Under the pieces are notes generated by a model that saw only the letters and a program-made list of their open reading frames with translations, was not told the DNA's origin and ran no database searches. 20,249 bases of DNA from positions 1-20,249 of the forward strand of contig DXZO01000002.1 of assembly GCA_019419625.1 (NCBI GenBank), read 5' to 3'. Below are positions 12,554 through 20,249 of the stretch, in pieces (positions within the stretch are counted from its first letter, which is position 1; each line of letters begins with the position of its first letter). Made by a program: the position numbers and the translations under genes. The stretch is from Collinsella sp. (GTDB lineage Bacteria; Actinomycetota; Coriobacteriia; Coriobacteriales; Coriobacteriaceae).

Positions 12554-13705
12554 ATGGCGCTAGTGGTTAAGGCACTCAAGATTGAGATCTTCGTGCTATG
12601 CATGATTGTTCTTATCGGGCTTGCCGTGCGAAGTCGTCGCTCCTTGTTCTCGAGCACCCAGCAGCTATTGTTTAGCATGCTTGGCTACACCTCTGCCGCG
12701 TACATATTATTCGATATGATCTGGACGCTTTCGGACGGTGTGGACGGCACGTTGGGCATTGCTGCCAACTGGATTTCCAACGCGGTTTCGTTTTCGCTCT
12801 TTGCTATCGCGTGTCTCATTTGGTTTATCTATTCCGAGACGGTGCAGGGTTCTCGCCTTTTGACCTCGCGCTATAGGGTGGTGCTTGTAGCGTTGCCTAC
12901 GGCTCTGGTGGTCGTGCTGGCGTTTACCAGTTACTGGACGCACGCCCTGTTCTATATCGATTCGCAGGGCGTGTATCGTCGCGGCTTTGCCTATATGATC
13001 CAGCCCATCGTCAGCTACTGTTACGTTATACATACGTCCCTGCATGCATTTGTGCAATCTCGCAGGGTCGAGAGCCTGCAGACGAAGGCCATCTATCGAA
13101 CCTTGGCATTTTTCGCCATTCCGGCCCTGGTGGGCGGTACCTTTCAGGTCGTATACTCGCTGCCCGGCCTTTGCGTCGGCATAATGATTAGCATGTTGCT
13201 GCTCTACATCATCTACCAGGAGCAGCTCATCTCGACCGACCCGTTGACTGGACTTAACAATCGCAACCGTTTTGAGACCTATATGCTGTCGCTCTTCTCA
13301 AATGTGGATCAGGCTGAAGATGTATATCTGCTTATGATGGACGCCGACGGCTTTAAGCAGATTAACGATCGCTATGGGCATGTGGAGGGCGACCACGCTC
13401 TTCAGGTCATATCCGCTGCGCTCAAAGAAGTCTGCTCGGCGTCTGGCGGCTTTATCGCACGTTATGGTGGCGATGAGTTCGTGGTGCTCCAAAAGGCGGT
13501 AGCGGAACAGGATATCATGCATCTGTGCGCGACAATCAACGATGAGCTCGCGCGCGCCGAGGTTCCGTATCTGTTGCGGATGTCCATCGGCTACGCACGG
13601 GTTGGTGATGGCGTCGATACCTGGCAAGACTTGTTTCGTACTGCCGACGCGGAGCTCTACCGTGTCAAGGCCGAGAAAAAGAAAGCTGGCATCCAGATAC
13701 GCTAG
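12554..13705 (+). CDS. Membrane diguanylate cyclase, seven-TM plus GGDEF
   Basis: From ATG 12554 the protein has 383 residues: about seven hydrophobic helices (roughly 9-25, 35-57, 70-93, 108-126, 145-165, 182-201, 202-220), then a GGDEF domain. The domain shows DPLTGLNNRNRF (about 229-240), the metal-binding DADGFKQIND (263-272) and an intact GGDEF (305-309), so it should make c-di-GMP from GTP. The RxxD inhibitory site expected before GGDEF is replaced by ASGG, so feedback by product at that site is not expected. The start is uncertain: GTG 12563 has AAGGGA at better spacing, and a TTG at 12521 is also in frame. No EAL or HD-GYP partner is in the window. The signal sensed by the membrane part is unknown. 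Confidence 0.9.
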   Translation: MALVVKALKIEIFVLCMIVLIGLAVRSRRSLFSSTQQLLFSMLGYTSAAYILFDMIWTLSDGVDGTLGIAANWISNAVSFSLFAIACLIWFIYSETVQGSRLLTSRYRVVLVALPTALVVVLAFTSYWTHALFYIDSQGVYRRGFAYMIQPIVSYCYVIHTSLHAFVQSRRVESLQTKAIYRTLAFFAIPALVGGTFQVVYSLPGLCVGIMISMLLLYIIYQEQLISTDPLTGLNNRNRFETYMLSLFSNVDQAEDVYLLMMDADGFKQINDRYGHVEGDHALQVISAALKEVCSASGGFIARYGGDEFVVLQKAVAEQDIMHLCATINDELARAEVPYLLRMSIGYARVGDGVDTWQDLFRTADAELYRVKAEKKKAGIQIR

Positions 13706-13786
13706 ATAAAGGGGTGCAAGCTTGCGTGCATGGCGGCCCTCGGCTCTCCGATGTACTCCATTAAGCTAAAGTGTGCGAACATCCTC

Positions 13787-13819
13787 CCTAAAAAGGTGAG
13801 CTCGCTAGGCCTTTTTGGG
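13787..13819. terminator. Possible bidirectional terminator between convergent GGDEF and EamA genes
   Basis: CCTAAAAAGG pairs with CCTTTTTGGG (10 pairs including one T-G), with a 13-nt loop. It spans the end of the EamA gene and lies 82 nt after the GGDEF stop. The A- and T-runs are inside the stem, so it is not a textbook terminator, but its position between convergent genes fits. A 10-bp palindrome GCAAGCTTGC lies at 13716-13725. The rest of the gap shows nothing. Confidence 0.4.
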
Positions 13820-14740
13820 CCTGTTGACGATGATGATGCCGCCGCAGACCAACAGCAGGGCAACAAGTACGGTAACAGGGCTCGTGCCAGCGCCCTCGCC
13901 GAGCAGCAGAGCGCTCAACAGTACGCCAAAGACTGGATTCATAAAGCCAAAGACCGACACACGGCTGACGGGGTTGACGGCAAGCAGACGCGACCATAGC
14001 GAGTACGCGACGGCGGAAATGAGTGCCATATAGATAATGAGTGCGATGGCGGGGATGATCGCGGTGGGGGAGAGCGCGCCGCCCATCAAAAACCCGATGG
14101 CGGTAAGGACCAAACCTCCGACTAAAAACTGCCAGCCGGCGAGCAAGACGCCGTCATGCTTGCGCGAGAAGATGCCGATCAGGCAGGTCGAAAGAGCACC
14201 CGCGACAGTGGAGGCTAGGATAAAGCCCTCGCCATCGAGCCTGAAGCCAAAGGTGCCATCTGCGCCCGAGAGGTTGACGAGCGCGACGCCGGCAAAGCCC
14301 AGCGCACAGCCAAGCACCTTGGCCGTATTGAGCTTCTCGGTGTGAAATGCCAGGGCGGCAAAGAGGATTGCGAGGAAGTTGGCGCTGGCCTCGATGATGG
14401 AGCTCGACATGGCGCTGGCGCGCGAGAGGCCCAGATAGAAAAAGAAGTACTGCCCGATAGTCTGGAAGAGCGACAAGACAAAGATGGGCTTGATGTCGCG
14501 AGCCTGCGGAATGAGGGGGCGGCGTTGGGCCGCACTCATCCCAACGATAACCAGGGCGCCGGCAAGCGTGAAGCGCAAGCCCGCAAAGAGCAGCTGCGAG
14601 GCGCTATCGTGCGCCGGGATACCAAAGAGTGCGTAGCCGATCTTGATGCAGGGAAAGGCCGATCCCCAGAGTGCACAGCAAACAAGACAGCCCAGGATGA
14701 GTCCGGGCAGGGTGGCGAGATACGGCTTGCGGCTTTCCAT
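13805..14740 (-). CDS. EamA/DMT family transporter
   Basis: This 311-residue protein has about ten hydrophobic helices in two EamA repeats. The first includes LWGSAFPCIKIGYAL and 'FYLGLSRASAMSSSII' style sequence, the second AYSLWSRLLAVNPVSRVSVFGFMNPVFGVLLS. These are typical of drug/metabolite transporters, which often export amino acids or small metabolites; the substrate cannot be told. It ends with a short basic tail (NRPKKA). The ATG at 14740 is set by AGGAAGG 5 nt upstream. The open frame extends further upstream, but that part crosses the purL terminator and looks non-coding. The start lies only 25 nt after the T-run of that terminator. Confidence 0.88.
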   Translation of the reverse strand: MESRKPYLATLPGLILGCLVCCALWGSAFPCIKIGYALFGIPAHDSASQLLFAGLRFTLAGALVIVGMSAAQRRPLIPQARDIKPIFVLSLFQTIGQYFFFYLGLSRASAMSSSIIEASANFLAILFAALAFHTEKLNTAKVLGCALGFAGVALVNLSGADGTFGFRLDGEGFILASTVAGALSTCLIGIFSRKHDGVLLAGWQFLVGGLVLTAIGFLMGGALSPTAIIPAIALIIYMALISAVAYSLWSRLLAVNPVSRVSVFGFMNPVFGVLLSALLLGEGAGTSPVTVLVALLLVCGGIIIVNRPKKA

Positions 14741-14765
14741 GATGTCCTTCCTGCATGCGCGAAGC

Positions 14766-14803
14766 AAAAAAAGAACCCGCCACCGGATGTGTCGGTGGCG
14801 GGT
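14766..14803 (-). terminator. Intrinsic terminator of purL
   Basis: On the minus strand ACCCGCCACC, a 9-nt loop, and GGTGGCGGGT form a perfect 10-bp GC-rich stem followed by TC and seven Ts. It begins 37 nt after the purL stop. It is a textbook intrinsic terminator. It also sits in the leader of the EamA gene, so it may work as an attenuator if a promoter lies upstream of it. Confidence 0.88.
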
Positions 14804-14819
14804 GTTGTTACCCGAGGGG

Positions 14820-14825
14820 ATTGTA
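14820..14825 (-). promoter_or_regulatory. Possible -10 element upstream of the purL terminator
   Basis: The minus strand reads TACAAT, one mismatch from the -10 consensus, between the purL stop and its terminator. No good -35 is present. If active, its transcript would start near 14813, pass the terminator and reach the EamA gene. Confidence 0.3.
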
Positions 14826-14840
14826 CCCGATGGGAAAGGT

Positions 14841-17800
14841 TTAAGCGAAGTAGGCCACGCCGCTCTCAAAGATCGGCATGAACTTATCGCCGGGGACATG
14901 CTCGGGCACGTTGCGGTACAGGTTGTCGCCGCGACGCTCGGCATGGCCCATCTTGCCCAGGACGCGGCCGTCGGGGCTCGTGATGCCCTCGATGGCGAGT
15001 GCGGAGCCGTTGGGGTTGACGGAGAGATCCATGCTGGGCTTGCCGTTCTCGCCCACGTACTGCGTGGCGACCTGGCCGTTGGCGATCAGCTGGGCGAGCG
15101 CTTCGTCATTGGCGACAAAGCGGCCCTCGCCGTGGCTGATGGCGACGGTGTAGGGGTCGTCCAGGCTGCACTGCGACAGCCACGGGGACAAGTTGGACGA
15201 GATGCGGGTACGCACCAGACGGCTCTGGTGGCGACCGATGGTGTTGAACGTCAACGTGGGCGCATCGGGCGTGGCGTCGACGATGTCGCCGTAGGGCACC
15301 AGGCCGAGCTTGATCAGGGCCTGGAAGCCGTTGCAGATGCCCAGCATCAGGCCATCGCGGGCCTTGAGCAGGTCGCGGACTGCCTCGGTGACCTCGGGAG
15401 CGCGGAAGAACGCCGTGATGAACTTGGCAGAGCCGTCGGGCTCGTCGCCGCCCGAGAAGCCGCCGGGGATCATAACGATTTGGCTTGCACGGATGCGGCG
15501 GGCAAGCTCGTGGGTGCTCTCGGCGACGGCCTCGGGCGTGAGGTTGTTGATCACGAAGGTGTCGGCCTCGGCACCGGCGGCACGGAAGGCGCGGGCGCTG
15601 TCGTACTCGCAGTTGTTGCCGGGGAACACGGGGATGATCACGCGCGGGCGGGCGATCTTGGCGCCGCCGTACACGTGGATATCCTTGGCGCGGAAGTCGA
15701 TGGTCTCGACCTCGGGGGTCTCGCCGGCGCTGCGGTAGGTGAAGACGCCCTCGATGCCGCTCTCCCAGGCCTCCTGGAGCTCGGAGAGCTCGATGACTTC
15801 GGAACCGGTGTCGATGACATAGCCCTCGACGGTGGTGCCCAGGGGCTCGACGACAACGCCGTCGGCGACCTCGGGCAGCTCGGCATCCTCGGCGAGCTCG
15901 ACAATAAAGCTGCCGTAGAGCGGGGTGAAGAGGCTCTCCACGTCTACATCCTCGGCAAGCTCGATACCGATCTGGTTACCGACGCACATCTTAAAGAGGC
16001 TCTCGGCGCCGCAGCCGTAGCCGGGCGTGGAGATGGCCAGGGCGTTGCCGGTAGCAGTGAGCGCCTCGACGGCGTCAAACGCGGCGAGCAGCTGCTGAGC
16101 GTCGGGGCGGTAGTCCTCACCATAGGTGGCGGGGGCGATGCGCACGACGCGATGCGTCAGACCCTTGAACTCGGGCGAGACGGCACGGGCGGCCTTGCCC
16201 ACGGCCACAGCGAAGCTGATCAGGGTCGGCGGAACGTTGAGCTCACCGGCCTCGTCCTCAAACGAGCCGCTCATAGAGTCCTTGCCGCCGATGGCACCGG
16301 CACCCAGATCGACCTGGGCCATAAGGGCGCCCAGGACGGCTGCCATGGGCTTGCCCCAGCGCTCGGCCTCGGTGCGCAGACGCTCGAAGTACTCCTGGAA
16401 GGAGAGATAGGCACGCTTGTGCTCAAAGCCGGCAGCCACGAGCTTGGCGATGGACTCAACCACGGACAGGTAGGCGCCCGCAAACTGGTCGGCCTCCATC
16501 AGGTAGGGGTTGAAGCCCCATGCCATAGCGCTCGCCGTGGTGGTCTCGCCGTCCACGGGGAACTTGGCAACCATGGCCGAGCTCGGGGTGAGCTGCGTCT
16601 TGCCGCCAAAGGGCATGAGCACGGTTGCGGCACCGATGGTGGAGTCGAAGCGCTCGGACAGGCCCTTGTTGGAGGCGACGTTGAGGTCAGTGACAAGCGA
16701 GGTCATGCGCTCGGCAAGCGTGGTGCCGGCCCAGCTGGGCTGCCACACGCTGCGGGCACAGACGTGGGCGACCTGGTGCTTGGGCGCACCGTTGGAGTTG
16801 AGGAACTCGCGGGACAGATCGACGATGGCGACGCCGTTCCAGGCCATGCGCATGCGCGGCTCGGCGGTAACCTCGGCGATAACGGTCGCCTCCAGGTTCT
16901 CCTCGGCGGCGTAGCCCATGAACTCCTCGACGTCACCGTCGGCGACGGCGCAGGCCATGCGCTCCTGGGATTCAGAGATGGCGAGCTCGGTGCCGTCAAG
17001 ACCGTCGTACTTTTTGGTCACGGTATCAAGGTCGACATACAGGCCGTCGGCAAGCTCGCCTACGGCGACCGAGACACCGCCGGCGCCAAAGTCGTTGCAG
17101 CGCTTGATCAGACGGCAGGCATCGCCGCGGCGGAACAGGCGCTGCAGCTTGCGCTCGACCGGGGCGTTGCCCTTCTGGACCTCGGCGCCCGATGTCTCGA
17201 TGGACTCGGTGTTCTGGGTCTTGGAGGAGCCGGTGGCACCGCCGATGCCGTCACGGCCGGTGCGGCCGCCCAACAGGATGATCTTGTCGGTGGGGGCGGG
17301 GCACTCGCGACGCACGTGGTTTGCCGGGGTAGCGCCCACGACGGCGCCGACCTCCATGCGCTTGGCGACGTAGCCGGGGTGATAGAGTTCGTTGACCTGA
17401 CCGGTGGCAAGGCCGATCTGGTTGCCGTAGCTGGAGTAGCCGGCGGCAGCAGTGGTCACGAGCTTACGCTGCGGCAGCTTGCCCTCGAGCGTCTCGGACA
17501 CGGGGACGGTGGGGTCGCCGGCGCCGGTGACACGCATGGCCTGGTACACGTAGCTGCGGCCCGACAGCGGGTCGCGGATGGCACCGCCCACGCAGGTGGC
17601 GGCACCGCCGAAGGGCTCGATCTCGGTCGGGTGGTTGTGGGTCTCGTTCTTAAAGAGGAACAGCCAGTCCTGGTCCTCGCCGTCGACATCGACCTTCACC
17701 TTGACGGTGCAGGCGTTGATCTCCTCGGACTCGTCGACATCGGTCATGACGCCGGTCTTCTTAAGGTACTTGGCGCCGATGGTGCCCATGTCCATGAGGC

Positions 17801-18587
17801 AGACGGGCTTGGCGTCGCGACCGAGCTCGTGGCGCATTTCCATGTAGCGGTCGAAGGCCTGCTGCACCACGGCGTCGTCGATTGTCACGTCGTCCAGGAC
17901 GGTGCCGAAGGTGGTGTGGCGGCAGTGATCGGACCAGTAGGTGTCGATCACGCGGATCTCGGTGATGGTGGGGTCGCGATCCTCATCGCGGAAGTACTGC
18001 TGGCAGAAGGCGATGTCCGCCTCGTCCATGGCAAGGCCGCGCTCGGAAATAAAGGCGGCAAGACCGGCTTCGTCGAGCTCGCGGAAACCGTCGAGCACCT
18101 CGACGGGCTGGGGCTCGGGGGTCTCCATGTACAGCGTCTCGGGCAGGTCGAGCGAGGCGATGCGCGCCTCGACGGGGTTCACCACGTAGTGCTTGATGGC
18201 ATCAATGGCGGCCTCGTCCAGAGCGCCCGAGATCATATAGACCTTGGCGGAGCGCACGGCGGGGCGCTCGCCCTGGCTGATGAGCTGCACGCACTCGCTG
18301 GCGGAGTCGGCGCGCTGGTCAAACTGGCCAGGCAGGAATTCGACGGCAAAGACGGCGCCATCGCTTGCGGGGAGCTCGTCGTAGGTCACATCGACCTGGG
18401 GCTCGCTAAAGACGGTCGGCACGCAGGACCGGAAAAGCTCCTTGTCGATGCCCTCGACGTCGTAGCGGTTGATAATCCTCAGGGCCTCGATGCCCTTGAT
18501 GCCGAGAATTTCGGTCAGCTCGCCCTTGAGCTGCTGAGCCTCGACGTCGAACCCGGGTTTCTTCTCCACGTAGATACGAGAGACCAT
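14841..18587 (-). CDS. purL: Phosphoribosylformylglycinamidine synthase, single-chain
   Basis: This 1248-residue enzyme makes FGAM from FGAR, glutamine and ATP in purine synthesis. It is the large single-chain form with synthetase and glutaminase in one protein. Visible motifs are SDHCRHTTF, a nucleotide-binding NETHNHPTEIEPFGGAATC, and CNDFGAGGVSVAVGELADG. The C-terminal glutaminase (from about 1010) has VFPGNNCEYD, IPGGFSGGDE, nucleophile C1085 in GICNGFQAL, and H1215/E1217 in MGHAER. Length fits this class (about 1240-1300). The ATG at 18587 is chosen for AGGA upstream and for the VSRIYVEKK opening; an upstream in-frame start (18695) would add 36 poorly coding residues. No other pur genes are adjacent. 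It ends at a strong terminator. Confidence 0.97.
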   Translation of the reverse strand: MVSRIYVEKKPGFDVEAQQLKGELTEILGIKGIEALRIINRYDVEGIDKELFRSCVPTVFSEPQVDVTYDELPASDGAVFAVEFLPGQFDQRADSASECVQLISQGERPAVRSAKVYMISGALDEAAIDAIKHYVVNPVEARIASLDLPETLYMETPEPQPVEVLDGFRELDEAGLAAFISERGLAMDEADIAFCQQYFRDEDRDPTITEIRVIDTYWSDHCRHTTFGTVLDDVTIDDAVVQQAFDRYMEMRHELGRDAKPVCLMDMGTIGAKYLKKTGVMTDVDESEEINACTVKVKVDVDGEDQDWLFLFKNETHNHPTEIEPFGGAATCVGGAIRDPLSGRSYVYQAMRVTGAGDPTVPVSETLEGKLPQRKLVTTAAAGYSSYGNQIGLATGQVNELYHPGYVAKRMEVGAVVGATPANHVRRECPAPTDKIILLGGRTGRDGIGGATGSSKTQNTESIETSGAEVQKGNAPVERKLQRLFRRGDACRLIKRCNDFGAGGVSVAVGELADGLYVDLDTVTKKYDGLDGTELAISESQERMACAVADGDVEEFMGYAAEENLEATVIAEVTAEPRMRMAWNGVAIVDLSREFLNSNGAPKHQVAHVCARSVWQPSWAGTTLAERMTSLVTDLNVASNKGLSERFDSTIGAATVLMPFGGKTQLTPSSAMVAKFPVDGETTTASAMAWGFNPYLMEADQFAGAYLSVVESIAKLVAAGFEHKRAYLSFQEYFERLRTEAERWGKPMAAVLGALMAQVDLGAGAIGGKDSMSGSFEDEAGELNVPPTLISFAVAVGKAARAVSPEFKGLTHRVVRIAPATYGEDYRPDAQQLLAAFDAVEALTATGNALAISTPGYGCGAESLFKMCVGNQIGIELAEDVDVESLFTPLYGSFIVELAEDAELPEVADGVVVEPLGTTVEGYVIDTGSEVIELSELQEAWESGIEGVFTYRSAGETPEVETIDFRAKDIHVYGGAKIARPRVIIPVFPGNNCEYDSARAFRAAGAEADTFVINNLTPEAVAESTHELARRIRASQIVMIPGGFSGGDEPDGSAKFITAFFRAPEVTEAVRDLLKARDGLMLGICNGFQALIKLGLVPYGDIVDATPDAPTLTFNTIGRHQSRLVRTRISSNLSPWLSQCSLDDPYTVAISHGEGRFVANDEALAQLIANGQVATQYVGENGKPSMDLSVNPNGSALAIEGITSPDGRVLGKMGHAERRGDNLYRNVPEHVPGDKFMPIFESGVAYFA

Positions 18588-18695
18588 TGGTTCCTGCCTT
18601 CCTGATCGGTTGGGCGTACGGTACGGTATGCGGCAGCGGTCGGTTTGCGGGGTCTGCCCTGCGGTCGCCTTGAGCCACATGTTTGTAAACCTCAC

Positions 18696-18702
18696 TATGA
18701 TA
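18696..18702. promoter_or_regulatory. Overlapping divergent -10 elements between purL and the antiporter gene
   Basis: TATGATA reads as a -10 on the plus strand (TATGAT) and on the minus strand (TATCAT). It sits 70 nt before the antiporter start and 109 nt before purL. -35 matches are poor on both sides (plus: TTGAGC at 20-nt spacing). A small palindrome, GTTTGTAAAC at 18681-18690, lies beside it. The rest of the 184-nt gap holds GC-rich sequence with a TACGG repeat and no gene. Confidence 0.3.
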
Positions 18703-18771
18703 CGACAGCTCGCGGCGCGTTGAGGACGGCGAGGGTGCTACAGTGAAGCGCAAACAAGAGAAAGGCATCAC

Positions 18772-20249
18772 ATGGCATTCGTTTCGCTCGCCATCATCGC
18801 ACTCGTGGCCTTTGCGAGTCCTTTTATCGCCTCGGCGATTCCCGGAAAACCCGTTCCCGAGACGGTCTTTTTGCTCGTGCTCGGCGCGGTACTGGGACCC
18901 CATATGCTCGGCGTCATCTATGTAGATGCTGAGGTCTCGCTTGTGTCCGAGCTGGGCCTGGCCTTTTTGTTCCTGCTTGCCGGCTTTGAGATCGACCCCA
19001 AGAGCATCACGGGCGTCGAGGGGCGCTACGGCTTGGCGACGTGGGCCGTCACATTTTGTATCGCCTGGCTTGCCGTGCGCTTTACCCCGTGGTTCTCAGT
19101 CAGTCATTTCGACGGTATCGCCGTGACGCTTGCCCTCACTTCGACGGCGCTCGGTACGCTTGTGCCCATCATGCGTGAGCGCTCGCTCACCGGCACGCGC
19201 GTGGGCGACTCGATTCTCGCGTATGGCACTTGGGGCGAGCTCGGTCCCGTGCTCGCCATGTCGGTGCTGTTGTCTGCCCGCACTGGCATCCAAACGCTCG
19301 TTATCCTTGGCTTGTTTGCGGTGGTTTGCGTGTTGCTGGCCGTGGTCCCGAGCCGCTCCAAGCGCGTCGGCAGCCGCTTCTTTGCATTTGTTGAGGAGCG
19401 CGCCGATACCACGTCGCAGACCTTCGTGCGCCTGACGGTGCTCATCCTGGTCACGCTCGTGGCGTTCTCGGCTGTCTTTGATCTCGACATCGTGTTGGGT
19501 TCTTTTGCCGCCGGCTTTGTCCTGCGCTATATCATCCCCGAGGGCAACCATACGCTCGAGACCAAGCTCGACGGTCTGGCCTACGGTTTTTTGATTCCGG
19601 TGTTCTTTACCGTATCGGGCGCAAAGATCGATCTGACGGCCGTGGCGTCGCGCCCGGGTCTGCTCGTGGGCTTTATCGTGGCGTTGTTGATTATTCGTGC
19701 CGTGCCCATTCTTATTTCCATGAGCATTTGTCCTGCGACGCGCGATGTGTCGGCGTATGGTCGCATTACCGTGGCCCTGTACTGCACCACGGCGCTGCCG
19801 ATCATCGTTGCCGTTACGAGCGTTGCCGTCAACGCGGGCGCGCTGTCGCAAGATATTGCGTCGGTCATGGTTGCCGCCGGTGCCATCACGGTGTTCTTGA
19901 TGCCATTGCTCGCGCAGCTCTTCTACCGCGTGGTGGATGCCGCACCGGTCGCCGCCGTGGCAGAGGTTGCCGAGCATCCATCCGATGCGCTCGACATCTT
20001 GCGCGCCCACCACGACCTAGCGAGCTTGCTCGCGCGCGAGCACGAGCTGCTGACCTCGCATGGCCATGGTCGCGTATTCGAGGGCCTGCCTACGCTCGAT
20101 ACGATTGCCGAGCGTCTTTCCGCCGAGGCAGCGAGTGGCCACATCGATGCCCGCATCGTGGACGCGGCGCACCTGCTTGCCGATAAGACCTATGGAGACG
20201 AGGTCGACCCGTCCGAGCTGACTCCGCGTGAGCGCCGCCGCCTGGAGCG
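18772..20249 (+). CDS. CPA2-type cation:proton antiporter, C-terminus cut by right window edge
   Basis: The frame is open from ATG 18772 (AAAGG 6 nt upstream) to the edge, giving 492 residues. The first 400 or so contain about twelve hydrophobic helices in the Na+/H+ exchanger fold: PFIASAIPGKPVPETVFLLVLGAVLGP, LGLAFLFLLAGFEID (the conserved 'F.aGleid' segment), ALTSTALGTLVPI and FLIPVFFTVSGAKIDL. These match the KefB/CPA2 group of membrane exchangers that swap Na+ or K+ for protons. A hydrophilic tail of at least 90 residues follows (from about residue 405). No TrkA_N domain is visible in the visible part. Ion specificity cannot be told from sequence. The gene is divergent from purL. Confidence 0.88.
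   Translation, partial: MAFVSLAIIALVAFASPFIASAIPGKPVPETVFLLVLGAVLGPHMLGVIYVDAEVSLVSELGLAFLFLLAGFEIDPKSITGVEGRYGLATWAVTFCIAWLAVRFTPWFSVSHFDGIAVTLALTSTALGTLVPIMRERSLTGTRVGDSILAYGTWGELGPVLAMSVLLSARTGIQTLVILGLFAVVCVLLAVVPSRSKRVGSRFFAFVEERADTTSQTFVRLTVLILVTLVAFSAVFDLDIVLGSFAAGFVLRYIIPEGNHTLETKLDGLAYGFLIPVFFTVSGAKIDLTAVASRPGLLVGFIVALLIIRAVPILISMSICPATRDVSAYGRITVALYCTTALPIIVAVTSVAVNAGALSQDIASVMVAAGAITVFLMPLLAQLFYRVVDAAPVAAVAEVAEHPSDALDILRAHHDLASLLAREHELLTSHGHGRVFEGLPTLDTIAERLSAEAASGHIDARIVDAAHLLADKTYGDEVDPSELTPRERRRLE

Noticed and set aside
14741..14944. N-terminal extension of the EamA protein
   Set aside because: The frame is open upstream, but it crosses the purL terminator and the end of purL. 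The sequence is Ser/Arg-rich, and a good ribosome binding site precedes the ATG at 14740.
14643..18605. Open reading frame of 1320 codons on the plus strand opposite purL
   Set aside because: It mirrors purL exactly, its sequence is low in complexity (Gly, Ala, Val, Leu, Asp, His), and it resembles no protein. High third-position GC in purL removes stop codons on the other strand.
18600..18690. Purine riboswitch in the purL leader
   Set aside because: Neither a three-way junction nor the conserved loop sequences of purine or PRPP riboswitches were found; only weak GC pairing is present.

Overview
This window looks like chromosomal DNA from a high-GC anaerobic actinobacterium of the class Coriobacteriia, most like Collinsella. 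That placement is an inference. It rests on the GC-rich third codon positions, the single-chain PurL of about 1250 residues, a lactate dehydrogenase/Etf set of the electron-bifurcating type, and an LAxTG-type sorting signal. No rRNA, tRNA, CRISPR array or insertion sequence was recognised.

Left part (1-5294) is read on the minus strand. It holds the N-terminal part of a TerB_N-domain protein (cut by the left edge), a DUF554 membrane protein, and a compact five-gene run (5294 down to 2088). That run encodes a 98-residue cytoplasmic protein, a membrane-anchored protein, a secreted protein, a tiny LAxTG sortase substrate, and a large secreted cysteine-containing protein. It is the least ordinary part of the window and looks like a cell-surface assembly operon of unknown function. 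Its upstream region (5295-5640) carries inverted and direct repeats that look like operators.

Middle part (5641-9266, plus strand) is a tight three-gene operon: a GlcD-type FAD-linked 2-hydroxyacid (probably lactate) dehydrogenase, EtfB, and an EtfA with an N-terminal two-cluster ferredoxin domain. Its architecture matches the lactate dehydrogenase/Etf complex that couples lactate oxidation by NAD+ to oxidation of reduced ferredoxin. It ends in a 4-bp tail-to-tail overlap with an HD-domain hydrolase gene on the minus strand.

Right part: divergent from the HD gene are azlC and azlD (branched-chain amino acid export), then a KdgT-type 2-keto-3-deoxygluconate permease, then a seven-TM GGDEF protein preceded by two hairpins. 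On the minus strand follow an EamA/DMT transporter and purL, separated by a clear intrinsic terminator. The last gene, on the plus strand and cut by the right edge, is a CPA2-type cation:proton antiporter divergent from purL. Most of this half is ordinary metabolism and transport. The regulatory DNA at the azlC start, before the GGDEF gene and before the EamA gene has structure worth checking.
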